A stretch of DNA of 64,000 nucleotides, taken from the NCBI RefSeq assembly GCF_032854445.1, contig NC_088304.1, positions 24,661,513 to 24,725,512 of the forward strand. Direction: 5' to 3'. The DNA comes from Liolophura sinensis (Eukaryota > Mollusca > Polyplacophora > Chitonida > Chitonidae). The translations under genes and the position numbers were made by a program. The notes beneath the pieces are model-generated. The model worked only from the letters and a program-made list of their open reading frames with translations. It did not search any database and was not told the DNA's origin. Below are positions 1-9,826 of this stretch, one piece after another. The first letter of the stretch is position 1, and each line of letters starts with the position of its first letter.

Positions 1-279
1 AAAATAAAACTATACAGGTTAAATTTGATTATATTTTACCCCTCCTGTTCATTTGCACATGTGTATGCAAGTTGGAATTATATTGAGGAAATAAATAGAA
101 TTCATTTCCACATTATCATGTCATTTTACCACAAATTACATGCCCAGTGCAAGAGAATACCCGCAGATTTAATCAGTACAATTTCTTTTTCTCGATTGTC
201 TATCTCATTTCCCGCATCAATCCATTAATCTCAAACCACAGTGTGTGTGCGTGTGTGCGTGTGTATGTGTGTGACTTAC

Positions 280-640
280 CCTTCCGTGTTCAGCACGTCG
301 ATGCACTCGCCAATCCCACAACCGGTAAAACGTCTTCTGGCACGCTTCACATGTGTAGACCCGCTCTTTCCTATCCTGCACCTGTTGGTGCCGGACCAAA
401 TGCGTCCATCAGGAAAACTTCCGGGCACAGGTAGGGCACGTCAACCGCTCTTCCTCTGTGTGCTGCGTTCGCTCATGCCTCAGCCAGCTGTCCCGTCTGC
501 AAAATGTCCTGGCGCACGTTTGGCAAGTAAACTCACCCCGCGCCGCCAAGGTAAGCGACGAGCGTCAAGCTCTCTCCTCCCTCTGTGTGCTGCGTTCGCT
601 CATGCCTCAGCCAGTTATCCTCGTAGCGTCTCTGGGTGAA
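280..640 (-). pseudogene. C2H2 zinc-finger gene fragment, unit 1
   Basis: Read on the minus strand this stretch encodes C2H2 zinc fingers of the C-x2-C-x12-H-x4-H type. The clearest are the finger with YTCEACQKTFYRLWDWRVH and the one with FTCQTCARTFCRRDSWLRH. They are joined by short linkers (for example DRKERVYTC) that resemble the classical inter-finger linker. A consensus splice donor (GTAAGT) follows at 279-274, so this looks like a 5' exon. The copy looks broken. Unit 1 has one more finger than units 2 and 3. C2H2 arrays usually bind DNA. I cannot tell whether this was a host gene or part of a virus-like or transposon element, so I treat it as a fossil. Confidence 0.6.
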
Positions 641-1220
641 TGTGGTCTGGCGTTGCCTACGCAGGTTTGCTCTCTTCACGGCTCACACACCTCAATTTTA
701 TCCCATCCGCGCGGACGTCAACGAAATTCAGGTGCCAACACCGCGCGGTCACCCATTGGTCAGTTTGGGTCCGAAGGAGCTGAGGAAGCTACTCAACCCA
801 ACTTTACAAGCCGACGTTTTGGTTCCCTGATCAATATATTTAATGTTTCATAAAAAATGAAACAATGTTGCAAAAGATTGATACTGGGCGTCCACGCGAA
901 CGTCAATGAAATTCAGGTGCCAACACCGGGCGGTCACCCACTCGTCAGTTTGGGCGCGAAGGGTCTGAAAGAGCTGCTGAACCAAACTTTGCATGCCAAC
1001 CTTTTCACTCTCCTTTCATTCATTTGTCCGTCACGTTCCTCGCTCATTGGAGGACGCGCTGCGGACGTCAACGAAATATCCGAGCGGGAAAAAAGAACAT
1101 CCAACCCACCCACCCAACTGGTCCGTTTTGACGCGACACTGCACAACACCTTTACAAGCTTACCTAAACGGTGGGGTAGGGTGAGCGCGAACTCAACGCC
1201 TAACGCCTACAAATTTTAGA
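640..1220 (-). promoter_or_regulatory. CCAAT/E2F/CRE-rich promoter-like module, unit 1
   Basis: The module lies immediately upstream of the minus-strand zinc-finger fragment. In that orientation it has CCAAT boxes (ATTGG on the + strand, near 752 and 1047), CRE-like GACGTCA motifs near 715 and 1067 with a diverged AACGTCA near 900, and an E2F-type TTTCCCGC at 1084-1091. It is built of three diverged internal repeats, each with a GACGTCAACGAAAT-like core. This combination is typical of proliferation-linked animal promoters. Promoter activity is inferred from the motifs and from conservation of the module in every unit. Confidence 0.5.
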
Positions 1221-1236
1221 TTTTTGTAATCTTTAG

Positions 1237-1312
1237 GGGCTTGTGGCGCAATGTATAATGTGGCGCCTGACTACGGATCAGGAGATTCCAGGTGCGAATC
1301 TTAGCAAGCTCG
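1237..1312 (+). pseudogene. tRNA-Arg(ACG)-like gene, unit 1, probably defective
   Basis: The acceptor arms GGGCTTG and CAAGCTC pair. The anticodon stem CCTGA/TCAGG encloses the loop CTACGGA, giving anticodon ACG (arginine). This copy is 3 nt longer than the others in the D arm (aatgtataatgtggcgcc instead of aatgtataacgcgcc). It also has GTGCGAATC where the T loop and B box need GTTCGAATC. A T-rich pol III terminator follows. It is most likely a pseudogene. Confidence 0.7.
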
Positions 1313-1823
1313 TTATTTTTATTTTATTTTTTTCATTTTTTTATAAATTTTTTTTTGTAGTATTATAAACAGCCAACAGCTTGTCTTCCAGCTCCTATAG
1401 TCTGTTTGTTGATGTATATATATGGTTAAATAATGTATTCTCTCCTCATTCTCTTTTTACAAGTTATAGTTGCCTTATACACGGGAATTTAATTCAACAC
1501 TACCCTAAAAGTACATGCATCTTACAGGGTAGTGTGAGTTTTATTTTCTAAATATTTCAATATACAATATACCTCTATGTTTCTGTACAAACAGTTACAT
1601 GCATTTTTCTGAATATCTAAGTTGCCACGTGTGAGTTACAGTGCATTGCCTTATACACATGCAAACTAATGAAGAAAAGACTTATTGATTGGATCAGGTA
1701 TCTGTACCTGTCTGTTTGACCTGTGGTCACACCTGGGGATATTGATCATCACTGGGTGACAAACGCGATCTTACAGTCGTGCTATATAGGAGTAAATACA
1801 CTGGACCACAAAGCCTACGAGGG
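1313..1823. other. AT-rich spacer of the tandem unit
   Basis: This is spacer between the tRNA-Arg-like and tRNA-Val relic positions. It holds T-rich tracts and a GGGTAGTGTGAGT stretch that is conserved at the same place in other units. I see no gene in it. Confidence 0.6.
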
Positions 1824-1862
1824 TGCTTTACACGCAGAAGGTCGCGAGTTCATACCTTGCCA
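1824..1862 (+). pseudogene. tRNA-Val(TAC) 3' relic
   Basis: The sequence tgctttacacgcagaaggtc, then gcgagttc, matches the anticodon arm, variable loop and part of the T arm of the intact tRNA-Val(TAC) at 7972. The acceptor 5' strand and D arm are absent and the T arm degrades after gcgagttcat. The same relic is at 8614. Confidence 0.75.
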
Positions 1863-2059
1863 TTCCCTTTTTTTTTCTTTTTTTTTCTTCTTCTTCTTCT
1901 TCATTCTTTTTAATTGTAGCTAACATCGATACTGAGTGTATTTAAAGTTATATACTCTGCACTGTGCACGTGTATGACACGTTAACAAAGAAATAACAGA
2001 ACGAAATATATGCATATATTTACATAGGCGTATTTCAAAAAAACTACTCAAACGAGGTG

Positions 2060-2256
2060 ACCAATGCGGTCGCTGTGAGTTCAAGTCCAGCTCATGCTGA
2101 CTTCCTCTCCGGCCGTACGTGGAAAGGTCTGCCTGCAACCTGCGGATGGTCGTGAGTTTCCCCTGGGCTCTGTCCGGTTTCCACCCACCATAATGCTGAC
2201 CGCCGTCGAATAAGTGAAATATTCTCTAGTTTGGGGTAAAACACCAACCAAGAAAA
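2060..2256 (+). mobile_element. tRNA-derived SINE (family A), 5'-truncated, unit 1
   Basis: The copy runs from the internal ACCAATGCGGTCGCTGTGAG through the conserved core (gtgagttcaagtccagctca, CACCATAATGCTG) to the 3' part AAGTGAAATATTCT and GTAAAACACCAA. The tRNA-like head is missing. An equivalent copy sits at 8850 in unit 2, so it was inserted before the unit was amplified. Confidence 0.85.
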
Positions 2257-2350
2257 AAAATCAAACGAGGTGAAATGTTTCACACAAACATGTATATTTG
2301 TATATTTGTATATTTAACACGTGAGAAATTTACACGTTGTTGATATCAGG

Positions 2351-2422
2351 GGTTCCGTGGTGTAGTGGCTATGACGTCTGCTTAACACGCAGAAGGTCGC
2401 GAGTTCGATCCTCGCCGGAACC
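2351..2422 (+). pseudogene. tRNA-Val(AAC), degenerate copy in unit 1
   Basis: The acceptor GGTTCCG/CGGAACC, anticodon stem TCTGC/GCAGA with loop TTAACAC (anticodon AAC) and T arm GCGAG/CTCGC are intact. The D arm reads GGCTATGAC instead of GGTTATCAC, which breaks one D-stem pair. The matching gene in unit 2 (9131) is intact. This one may still be transcribed but is probably impaired. Confidence 0.75.
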
Positions 2423-2904
2423 TGGAATAAGTTTTTTATTTTTCTATTTTTTTTTCGGCTCACCTTTTAATTGTCATTTGATGCTATGCAAGTTAATGAC
2501 GATTGAGGGCCATAATACTAAAATGTTTCGGACCCGAAATGATTGACTAGACTATACTAGCCTGTATTCTTAGTGGGGTGTTGTGACCGTCCTTGTATCA
2601 CTGTCGGTAAGGGAAACGTGCCTGCTTGTTGGAATCTTTTGCTGCAGCGTGGAACATGGTCCAATTAAGGTGAGTTAACAAACAAACAATCCACAGTCAA
2701 GAAAACAAACATACAGAAAATCAGTTTATCTTTTATTTAATTATTTTTATACCTCTAATTTCATTATGCAAGCGATGAAAAGACTTATCCTAGATCCAAC
2801 TACTACAAAACTAGCACAATACCTATTTACCTTAATTGATGAAAACCAGTTTTAATCCACACACTGTGTTGTACATTCACGTGTTACCTACCAGTTGTCA
2901 TAAG
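2423..2904. other. Unit spacer between tRNA and reversed SINE
   Basis: This is unit spacer that includes the post-tRNA T tract. It is collinear with 9203-9665 in unit 2 apart from short indels. No coding or RNA signal is seen. Confidence 0.6.
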
Positions 2905-3055
2905 TATTTATTTACTTGTCTGATTGGTGTTTTACGCCGTACTCAAGAATATTTCACTTATGGCCAGCATTATGGTGGGAGGAAACCGGGTAGAGTCCGG
3001 GGAAAACCCACGACCATCCGCAGGTTGCTGGGAGACCTTCCCACGTACAGCAGCC
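2905..3055 (-). mobile_element. SINE family A 3' fragment, reversed, unit 1
   Basis: Reading the minus strand gives the family A core and 3' end (gattggtgttttacgccgta and cttcccacgta appear here as reverse complements), with the tail side at about 2905. It is equivalent to 9666-9826 in unit 2. Confidence 0.85.
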
Positions 3056-3272
3056 GTCATAAGTAAGAAAGTACAACGTTATACCACAATCAAACATACG
3101 GATAAATCAGTCCTACAGGTTTTGCTTATTTACTGCTAATTAACCGAATAATTAATTCTGAATTAGCGCTGACAACACCGCGTAGTGCACCGAACCTCAC
3201 CTGACCAATTTAACCAACTTACACCTACACGTTTTTGTTCAGGTGTCCTACGCAAACAATTTAAGCAACATC

Positions 3273-3326
3273 GGTTCCGTGGTGTAGTGGTTATCACGTC
3301 TGCTTAACACGCAGAAGGTCGCGAGT
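3273..3326 (+). pseudogene. Truncated tRNA-Val(AAC), unit 1
   Basis: The gene is identical to the intact tRNA-Val(AAC) at 10043 through the anticodon arm and into the T stem (gcgagt). It then jumps to atatgatacctg, which lies over 100 bp further on in unit 2. A deletion of about 107 bp therefore removed the T loop, the 3' acceptor strand and the flanking DNA. Confidence 0.9.
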
Positions 3327-3584
3327 ATATGATACCTGTTATCGACTGTAGACAGGTGTTAATTGTTTGCACGTGTTTACGTTGCCCTTGTTCAAATTTA
3401 AAGAAAATACATAACACTATTTTCCGGCGCTGTCTTATTACAAAACAGCTTCTCCAGTAACCACAGCCTTCATTTCTGGAGGCAGGTGGGTAGTAGGGAA
3501 TGGGCCGAACGTGTCCGACTGAGGTGGCGGAGGGGATGGTGGAGGAGGTTGAGGTGTGACGTTGAGTCCGGGCTCACCCTGCCC

Positions 3585-3870
3585 CACCGTTAGGGTAGGC
3601 TTGTAAATTTGAATGTTGAACAGTGTCGCACCAAAACGGACCAATGGGGTGGGTTGTTTGGATGTTTTTTTTCCCGCTCGGATATTTCTTTGACGTTCGC
3701 ATCGCGTCCTCCAATGAGCGAGGAACGTGACGGGCCAATGAGAGACAGGGGAGCGAAACGCCGGCTTGCAATGTTGGGTTGAACAGCTCCTTCGCGTTCC
3801 TGAATTTCTTTGACGTCCGCGCGGATGGGATAAAATTGAGATGTGTAAGCCTTGAAGACAGCAAGCCACT
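3585..3870 (+). promoter_or_regulatory. Inverted copy of the CCAAT/E2F/CRE module, unit 1
   Basis: This is the reverse complement of the 640-1220 module and is oriented toward the + strand frame at 3885. In + orientation it shows three CCAAT boxes (near 3645, 3711 and 3735), TTTCCCGC at 3670-3677, and TTGACGT elements near 3690 and 3810. It ends in a GATGGGATAAAATTGAG stretch. Homology with the other module continues past the promoter to CAGAGACGCTACG near 3923, so two different downstream sequences share one 5' region in opposite orientations. Confidence 0.5.
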
Positions 3871-3884
3871 ACGGCTATCATGCC

Positions 3885-4564
3885 TGCCTAAACAACGCCA
3901 GTCCACGTTCACCCAGAGACGCTACGCTGTCAGTCTGAAACGATCCGCTTCTGCTAGCCCTTTGCTGCCAGAGTCTGCCGAAAAGAAGGTGTGCCTGCCA
4001 TCGCCTGGTGAGGCCGTGACCAAACATCAGCTTGTATGGAGGGCATACCGACCCGACGGTCCGCCCTACCCGACCAAGGAAGGTGTCACCCTCAACTACC
4101 TAACCAACTGGCAAAACCTGGTAGAAGCCATCCCAGACATCGACATGTTGCTGGTAGCAGCCGAGGAAGAGACCGGCGTCGGCGACGATGGCGACAACAC
4201 GCAGGCGGTGACATGCAGTCTGGAGCAGCCGAACCCCGCTTCGCTGAAGTCAGAGCTTGGGTCGGCGCTGACTAACTTGCTGTGGAATGCTTACCACGTG
4301 GCTCTCCACCCCACATCCTACAGTTGCAGCGCAAAGCGTACGCTGCTGCTGCTGGTCTCAACAAACAACGACCGGGCGCGATCGACCAGACCTCCCGCTG
4401 TAGTTGACGGTGAACGCTGTGGGCTCGTCGTCATAGATAGCGTTCAGATACTCGTCCATGGCACCGAGATCGCTGAGCCGGTGGTTGTAGAGGTCCTGCA
4501 CCGGCATGCCGCGATGGAAATGCTGGCGGATGGAACGCAAATGCGGTTGATACAGTTAGTCTAG
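3885..4564 (+). pseudogene. Unassigned open frame downstream of inverted module, unit 1
   Basis: A long + strand frame contains CLPSPGEAVTKHQLVWRAY and a segment with TKEGVTLNYLTNWQNLVEA. No in-frame ATG lies near its 5' end. Comparison with unit 2 shows several third-position changes that leave the amino acid unchanged and an in-frame 6-nt indel, which gives weak evidence of past coding. I do not recognise the family. Its 3' half overlaps the minus-strand frame at 4358-4693 in antisense. It may be a displaced piece of the same fossil gene as the zinc-finger fragments. Confidence 0.35.
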
Positions 4565-4693
4565 GCGTTGGGTTGGGTCGGGTTGGAAGTGGCTCGCTGG
4601 GATCTTCCACTTTTTCTTGTTGGACTCATCCGTCTATACACTTACTGGGACCCCGTCACTCGAGCTGGCTTCGTTTGCGGGGAAAGCGGTTCT
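4358..4693 (-). pseudogene. Minus-strand exon-like frame, unit 1
   Basis: The minus-strand frame contains LRSIRQHFHRGMPVQDLYN, MDEYLNAIYDDEPTAF and TVNYSG. It starts directly after a splice-acceptor-like TGCATTACAG at its upstream end. Unit 2 has a better-preserved copy (11230-11598). This copy looks broken. The family is not identified with certainty; the segment reminds me of large zinc-finger or replication proteins of virus-like and transposon elements in marine invertebrates, which is recall and not proof. Confidence 0.4.
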
Positions 4694-4704
4694 CTGTAAT
4701 GCAG

Positions 4705-5206
4705 AGTAGAGTAGAGTAGAGTAGAGTAGAGTAGAGCAGAGCAGAGCAGAGTATAATGTATAGTATAGTATAACTATAGAATAATATAACTATAGTATGA
4801 TATAAATATAGTATGATATAACTATAGTATAGTATAATATAACTATAGTATAGTATATTATAGTATAGTATAGTATAGTATAGAATAGTATAGTATAGTA
4901 TAGTATAGTATAGTTTGATATAGTACAGTATAATTATAGTCTAGTACAGTATAGCTTAACCATAGTATAGTATAACTATAGTATAGTGTAACTATGGTAT
5001 AATATAGTACAGTACAGTATAATATAATTATAGTCTAGTAAAGCTATAAAATAGCATAGTTTGACCATGGTATAGTATAACTATAGCTATGGTATAACAA
5101 TAGTATCGTATAACTATAGTATCGTATAGCTATAGTATAGTATAATTATAGTAGAGTATAACTATAATATTGTATAACTATAATATAGTATAACTACAGT
5201 AATTAC
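4705..5206. repeat. TATAG-type pentamer satellite, unit 1
   Basis: It begins as GAGTA pentamers (agagtagagtagagta) and turns into an AT-rich series of TATAG/CTATA pentamers with interruptions (tagtatagtataactatag). The same array, of different length, is at 11608-12036. Confidence 0.95.
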
Positions 5207-6275
5207 TGGTCTCTGTTGGGGTAATTCACATACATGTGCTGCAATGTGTCATTAAAATAGTTATACATAATAATTAGGTATAAAATGATCCAATAAAGTT
5301 CAAATCAGCTTTGATTCCCCCTCGATTTTATCAGCGTATTGAGATGGACTTGTCCTTTAATCCTAGCAAGTGAGACTCCTTCGCAGCACCCCGATCGTCA
5401 AAAGAAAAAGTTTAGGTGCTGAAGCTAACAAAAATTAATATTCCTTTGGAAAACTATAGTCCAATCTCCCCCAAATACCCAGGTTTTAAATTTTAGTTGA
5501 GTATTAAACCTCAACTCCAGATCAGTTAGAACTTTCAGTTGCTTACTGAGTTTGAGTGATTTATTCGAGCTTGAACCTCGAAGTGTAGTTGACTCGGTAC
5601 AAGTTTGATAGTACAAATGTAAATTACATATCAACACATGAAAACAGCATAACTGGTCTGCAGAACAGCATTTTCAAAGCTCTTCCCAGACATGCACAGT
5701 AACATCATTTTAAATTTTTATTTCTCTCTTCGTTCTTCTCGAATATGAATAAATTACAGCATACCTTCTTTCTCAGAATTTGTCACCTTCCAAATGATCA
5801 CAAAAACAAAAACGTTGCATGACTGAAGAGCTACATGCCACTTAATCACAAATCATTCTGTATTTAAAGTGTGCACGCAATGTTTAAGATGGATAGAACA
5901 CCACATAACGCCATACATACACATTGTGCACTATATTGCTGAAATCACAAAGCTATTACATATTGGCCTTTGTCAAATTAAACTTATAATTTCACAGATT
6001 TACATAAAGGATGGAACACTTGGCTTTGGCATATTTATGTATCAACATATTTATGTTTCATAAAAAAACAATGTTGCAAAAAGACAGATATTGACAGCAT
6101 ATACAAACACATTTGATACCAAGTTGTATCTTACAGAGGAATAACAGTGAGAATATGGAGGACAAAGCATTTTGATCAGATTTCACAAGCACCAGCAAAT
6201 CCTCCGCTGAACTTTGTACATACAGCCTTTAAGGCTTTGGATCAACAACTACGTATCACACGTTGTAACAAGCAA
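5207..6275. other. AT-rich spacer of unit 1
   Basis: This is about 1.07 kb, collinear with 12200-13250. It holds a shortened remnant of the minus-strand frame seen at 12028-12258 and otherwise only low-complexity AT-rich sequence. No gene is supported. Confidence 0.6.
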
Positions 6276-6551
6276 AATAAACTATACAGGTCAAATTTGA
6301 TTATATTTTACCCCTTCTGTTCATTTGCACATGTGTATGCAAGTTGGAATTATATTGAGGAAATAAATAGAATTCATTTCCACATTATCATGTCATTTTA
6401 CCACAAATTACATGCCCAGTGCAAGAGAATATCCTCAGATTTAATCAGTACAGTTTCTTTTTCTCGGTTGTCTATCTCATTTCCCGCATCAATCCATTAA
6501 TCTCAAACCACAGTGTGTGTGCGTGTGTGCGTGTGTATGTGTGTGACTTAC

Positions 6552-6790
6552 CCTTCCGTGTTCAGCACGTCGATGCACTCGCCAATCCCACAACCGGTAA
6601 AACGTCTTCTGGCACGCGGGTGTAGACCCGCTCTTTCCTATCGTGCACCTGTTGGTGCCGGACCAAATGTGTCCATCAGGGAAACTTCCGGGCACAGGTA
6701 GGGCACGTCAAGCTCTCTCCTCCCTATGTGTGCTGCGTTCGCTCATGCCTCAGCCAGTTATCCTCGTAGCGTCTCTGGGTGAATGTGGTC
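6552..6790 (-). pseudogene. C2H2 zinc-finger gene fragment, unit 2
   Basis: This is the minus-strand equivalent of 280-640, with the last finger followed by the same GTAAGT donor at 6551-6546. It has one finger fewer than unit 1, as expected from unequal exchange between the two near-identical finger repeats that share a LRHERTQHTE segment. It looks broken. Confidence 0.55.
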
Positions 6791-7362
6791 TGGCGATGCC
6801 TACGCAGGTTTGCTCTCTTCACGGCTCACACACCTCAATTTTATCCCATCCGCGCGGACGTCAACGAAATTCAGGCACCAACACCGCACGGTCACCCATT
6901 GGTCAGTTTGGGCCCGAAGGAGCTGAAGGAGCTACTCAACCCATCTTTACAAACCAACGTTTTCGCTCCTCTGATCAATATATTTAATGTTTCATAAAAA
7001 TGAAACAATGTTGCAAAAGATTGATACTGGGCGTCCACGCGAACGTCAATGAAATTCAGGTGCCAACACCGGGCGGTCACCCATTCGTCAGTTTGGGCGC
7101 GAAGGGTCTGAAAGAGCTGCTGAACCAAACTTTGCATGCCGACGTTTTCACTCTCCTGTCATTCATTGGTCAGTCACGTTCCTCGCTCACTGGAGGACGC
7201 GCTGCGGACGTCAACGAAATATCCGAGCGGGAAAAAAGAACATCCAACCCACCCACCCTATTGGTCCGTTTTGACGCGACACTGCACAACACCTTTACAA
7301 GCTTACCTAAACGGTGGGATAGGGTGAGCGCGGACTCAACGCCTAACACCTACAAATTTTAG
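6790..7362 (-). promoter_or_regulatory. CCAAT/E2F/CRE-rich module, unit 2
   Basis: This is a near-identical copy of the unit 1 module. The E2F-type element is gcgggaaa at 7227-7234. ATTGG boxes and GACGTCAACGAAAT cores are conserved. Confidence 0.5.
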
Positions 7363-7379
7363 ATTTTTGTAATCTTTAG

Positions 7380-7452
7380 GGGCTTGTGGCGCAATGTATA
7401 ACGCGCCTGACTACGGATCAGGAGATTCCAGGTGCGAATCTTAGCAAGCTCG
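7380..7452 (+). tRNA. tRNA-Arg(ACG)-like, unit 2
   Basis: Acceptor GGGCTTG/CAAGCTC, D arm GGCGCAATGTATAACGCGCC, anticodon loop CTACGGA (ACG), discriminator G. The T loop reads TGCGAAT instead of TTCGAAT, so position 54 and the pol III B box are non-canonical. A T-rich terminator follows at once. It may be weakly expressed or a pseudogene. Confidence 0.65.
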
Positions 7453-7971
7453 TTATTTTTATTTTATTTTTTTCATTTTTTTATTAATTTTTTTTTTTTT
7501 TTGCAGTATTATAAACAGCCGACAGCTTGTCGTCCAGCTCCTATAGCCTGTTTGTTGATGTATATATATGGTTAAATAATGTATTCTCTCCTCATTCTCT
7601 TTTTACAAGTTATAGTTGCCTTATACACGGGAATTTAATCCAACACTACCCTAAAAGTACATGCATCTTACAGGGTAGTGTGAGTTTTATTTTCTAAGTA
7701 TTTCAATATACAATATACCTCTATGTTTCTGTACATACAGTTACATGCATTTTTCTGAATATCTAAGTTGCCACTTGTGATATACACTGCATTGCCTTAT
7801 ACACATGCAAATTAATGAAGAAAAGACTTATTGATTGGATCAGGTATCTGTACCTGTCTGTTTGACCTGTGGTCACACCTGGAGATATTGATCATCACTG
7901 GGTGACAAACGCCTTCTTACCGTCGTGCTATATAGGATTAAATACACTGGATCAGTCACCAACAGTTGTAA

Positions 7972-8043
7972 GGTTCTGTGGTGTAGTGGTTATCACGTCT
8001 GCTTTACACGCAGAAGGTCGCGAGTTCGAACCTCGCCAGAACC
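7972..8043 (+). tRNA. tRNA-Val(TAC), unit 2
   Basis: Full cloverleaf: acceptor GGTTCTG/CAGAACC, D stem GTG/CAC, anticodon stem TCTGC/GCAGA with loop TTTACAC (anticodon TAC), T arm GCGAG-TTCGAAC-CTCGC. The A and B boxes are intact and a TTTTT terminator lies at 8046. The genomic base after the acceptor (position 73) is T, not the usual A of valine tRNAs. Confidence 0.93.
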
Positions 8044-8411
8044 TATTTTTCTCTTCATTCCTTTCTGTTTAATTGTTGCAAACAGCGATATTGAGTATTT
8101 TTAAAGTTATATTCAATATGCTGCGCGCATGCATGACACGTTGAAAAAAAATTAATCAGCATTCATCTAATATCCCCAGGCACTCACTCACTCTAATATC
8201 CCCAGTGAGCGCTGTGTTATATTTGCCAAGTAATCTACATTGATGAGTTTCTCCATGTTTTCTGTGGTTTTCCGGTAATAATACGGCTCCTCAGCGTTTC
8301 CATCTTTAGTGAAAATTGTATATATGTATATCACTCAAACGAGGTGAAATGGCTCCACCGCATACCTGCTAGGAGAAAAACCACAAACTTCATATATGTT
8401 CCAGTATATAG

Positions 8412-8700
8412 GTGCCACGTGTGATATACAGTGCAGAGCCTTATACACATGCAAACTAATGAAGAAAAGACTTATTGATTGGATCAGGTATCTGTACATG
8501 TCTGTTTGACCTGTGGTCACACCTGGAGATATTGATCATCACTGGGTGACAAACGCGATCTTACCGACATGCTTTATAGGAGTAAATACACTGGACCACA
8601 AAGTCTACGAGGGTGCTTTACACGCAGAAGGTCGCGAGTTCATACCTTGCCATTCCCTTTTTTTTTCTTTTTTTTTCTTCTTCTTCTTCTTCATTCTTTT
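8412..8700. repeat. Internal duplicate of the Val(TAC) upstream segment in unit 2
   Basis: The stretch around gaagaaaagacttattgatt (8461) repeats 7817 with a spacing of 644 bp, including the TGACCTGTGGTCACACCTGG segment. The first copy leads into intact tRNA-Val(TAC), the second into the truncated relic at 8614. Unit 1 has only the relic version and unit 3 only the intact version, which accounts for most of the 0.7-kb length difference between units 1 and 2. Confidence 0.85.
8614..8652 (+). pseudogene. tRNA-Val(TAC) 3' relic, unit 2
   Basis: Same truncated anticodon-arm/T-arm remnant as at 1824, including the degraded gcgagttcatacc end. Confidence 0.75.
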
Positions 8701-8849
8701 TAATTGTAGCTAACATCGATACTGAGTGTATTTAAAGTTATATACTCTGCACTGTGCACGTGTATGACACGTTAACAAAGAAATAACAGAACGAAATATA
8801 TGCATATATTTACATAGGCGTATTTCAAAAAAACTACTCAAACGAGGTG

Positions 8850-9040
8850 ACCAATGCGGTCGCTGTGAGTTCAAGTCCAGCTCATGCTGACTGCCTCTCT
8901 GGCCGTACGTGGAAAGGTCTGCCTGCAACCTGCGGATGGTCGTGAGTTTCCCCTGGGCTCTGTCCGGTTTCCACCCACCATAATGCTGGCCGCCGTCGTA
9001 TAAGTGAAATATTCTCTAGTTTGGGGTAAAACACCAACCA
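8850..9040 (+). mobile_element. SINE family A, 5'-truncated, unit 2
   Basis: Equivalent to 2060-2256 with the same 5' truncation point, so it is a paralogous copy made by amplification of the unit and not an independent insertion. Confidence 0.85.
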
Positions 9041-9130
9041 AGAAAAAAAATCAAACGAGGTGAAATGTTTCACACATTTGTATATTTGTATATTTAACAC
9101 GTGAGAAATTTACACGTTGTTGATATCAGA

Positions 9131-9202
9131 GGTTCCGTGGTGTAGTGGTTATCACGTCTGCTTAACACGCAGAAGGTCGCGAGTTCGATCCTCGCCGGAA
9201 CC
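9131..9202 (+). tRNA. tRNA-Val(AAC), unit 2 first copy
   Basis: Acceptor GGTTCCG/CGGAACC, D arm GTG-TAGTGGTTAT-CAC, anticodon stem TCTGC/GCAGA with loop TTAACAC (AAC), T arm GCGAG-TTCGATC-CTCGC. All stems pair. A run of eight T lies about 14 nt downstream. Position 73 is T. Confidence 0.95.
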
Positions 9203-9665
9203 TGGAATATGTGGGGTTTTTTTTCTATTTTTTTTTCGGCTGACCTTTTAATTGTCATTTGATGGATTGAGGGCCATAATACTAAAATGTTTCGGACCCG
9301 AAATGATTGACAAGACAGCCTGTATTCTCACTTAGTGGGATGTTGTGACCGTCCTTGTATCACTGTCGGTAAGGGAAACGTACCTGCTTGTTGGAATCTT
9401 TTGCTGCAGCGTGGAACATGGTCCAATTAAGGTGAGTTAACAAACAAACAATCCACAGTCAAGAAAACAAACATACAGAAAATCAGTTTATCTTTTATTT
9501 AATTATTTTTATACATCTAATTTCATTATGCAAGCGATGAAAAGACTTATCCTAGATCCAACTACTACAAAACTAGCACAATACCTATTTACCTTAATTG
9601 GCGAACACCAGTTTTAATCCACACACTGTGGTGTACATTCACGTGTTATCTGCCAGCTGTCATAA

Positions 9666-9826
9666 GTATTTATTTACTTGTCTGATTGGTGTTTTACGCC
9701 GTACTCAAGAATATTTCACTTATACGACGGCGGCCAGCATTATGGTGGGAGGAAACCGGGTAGAGCCCGGGGAAAACCCACGACTATCCGCAGGTTGCTG
9801 GGAGACCTTCCCACGTACGGCAGCCG
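9666..9826 (-). mobile_element. SINE family A 3' fragment, reversed, unit 2
   Basis: Reverse-complement core and tail of family A. It retains TATACGACGGCGG, which the unit 1 copy has lost. Confidence 0.85.

Noticed and set aside
217-399. HTHTHAHTHTH tail after the zinc-finger frame
   Set aside because: This is the (CA)n tract after the splice donor, read through. It is not part of the protein.
640-1220. Histone gene cluster suggested by CCAAT/CRE-rich promoter modules
   Set aside because: I looked for histone H2A, H2B, H3, H4 and H1 peptides and a 3' stem-loop near the modules and found none.
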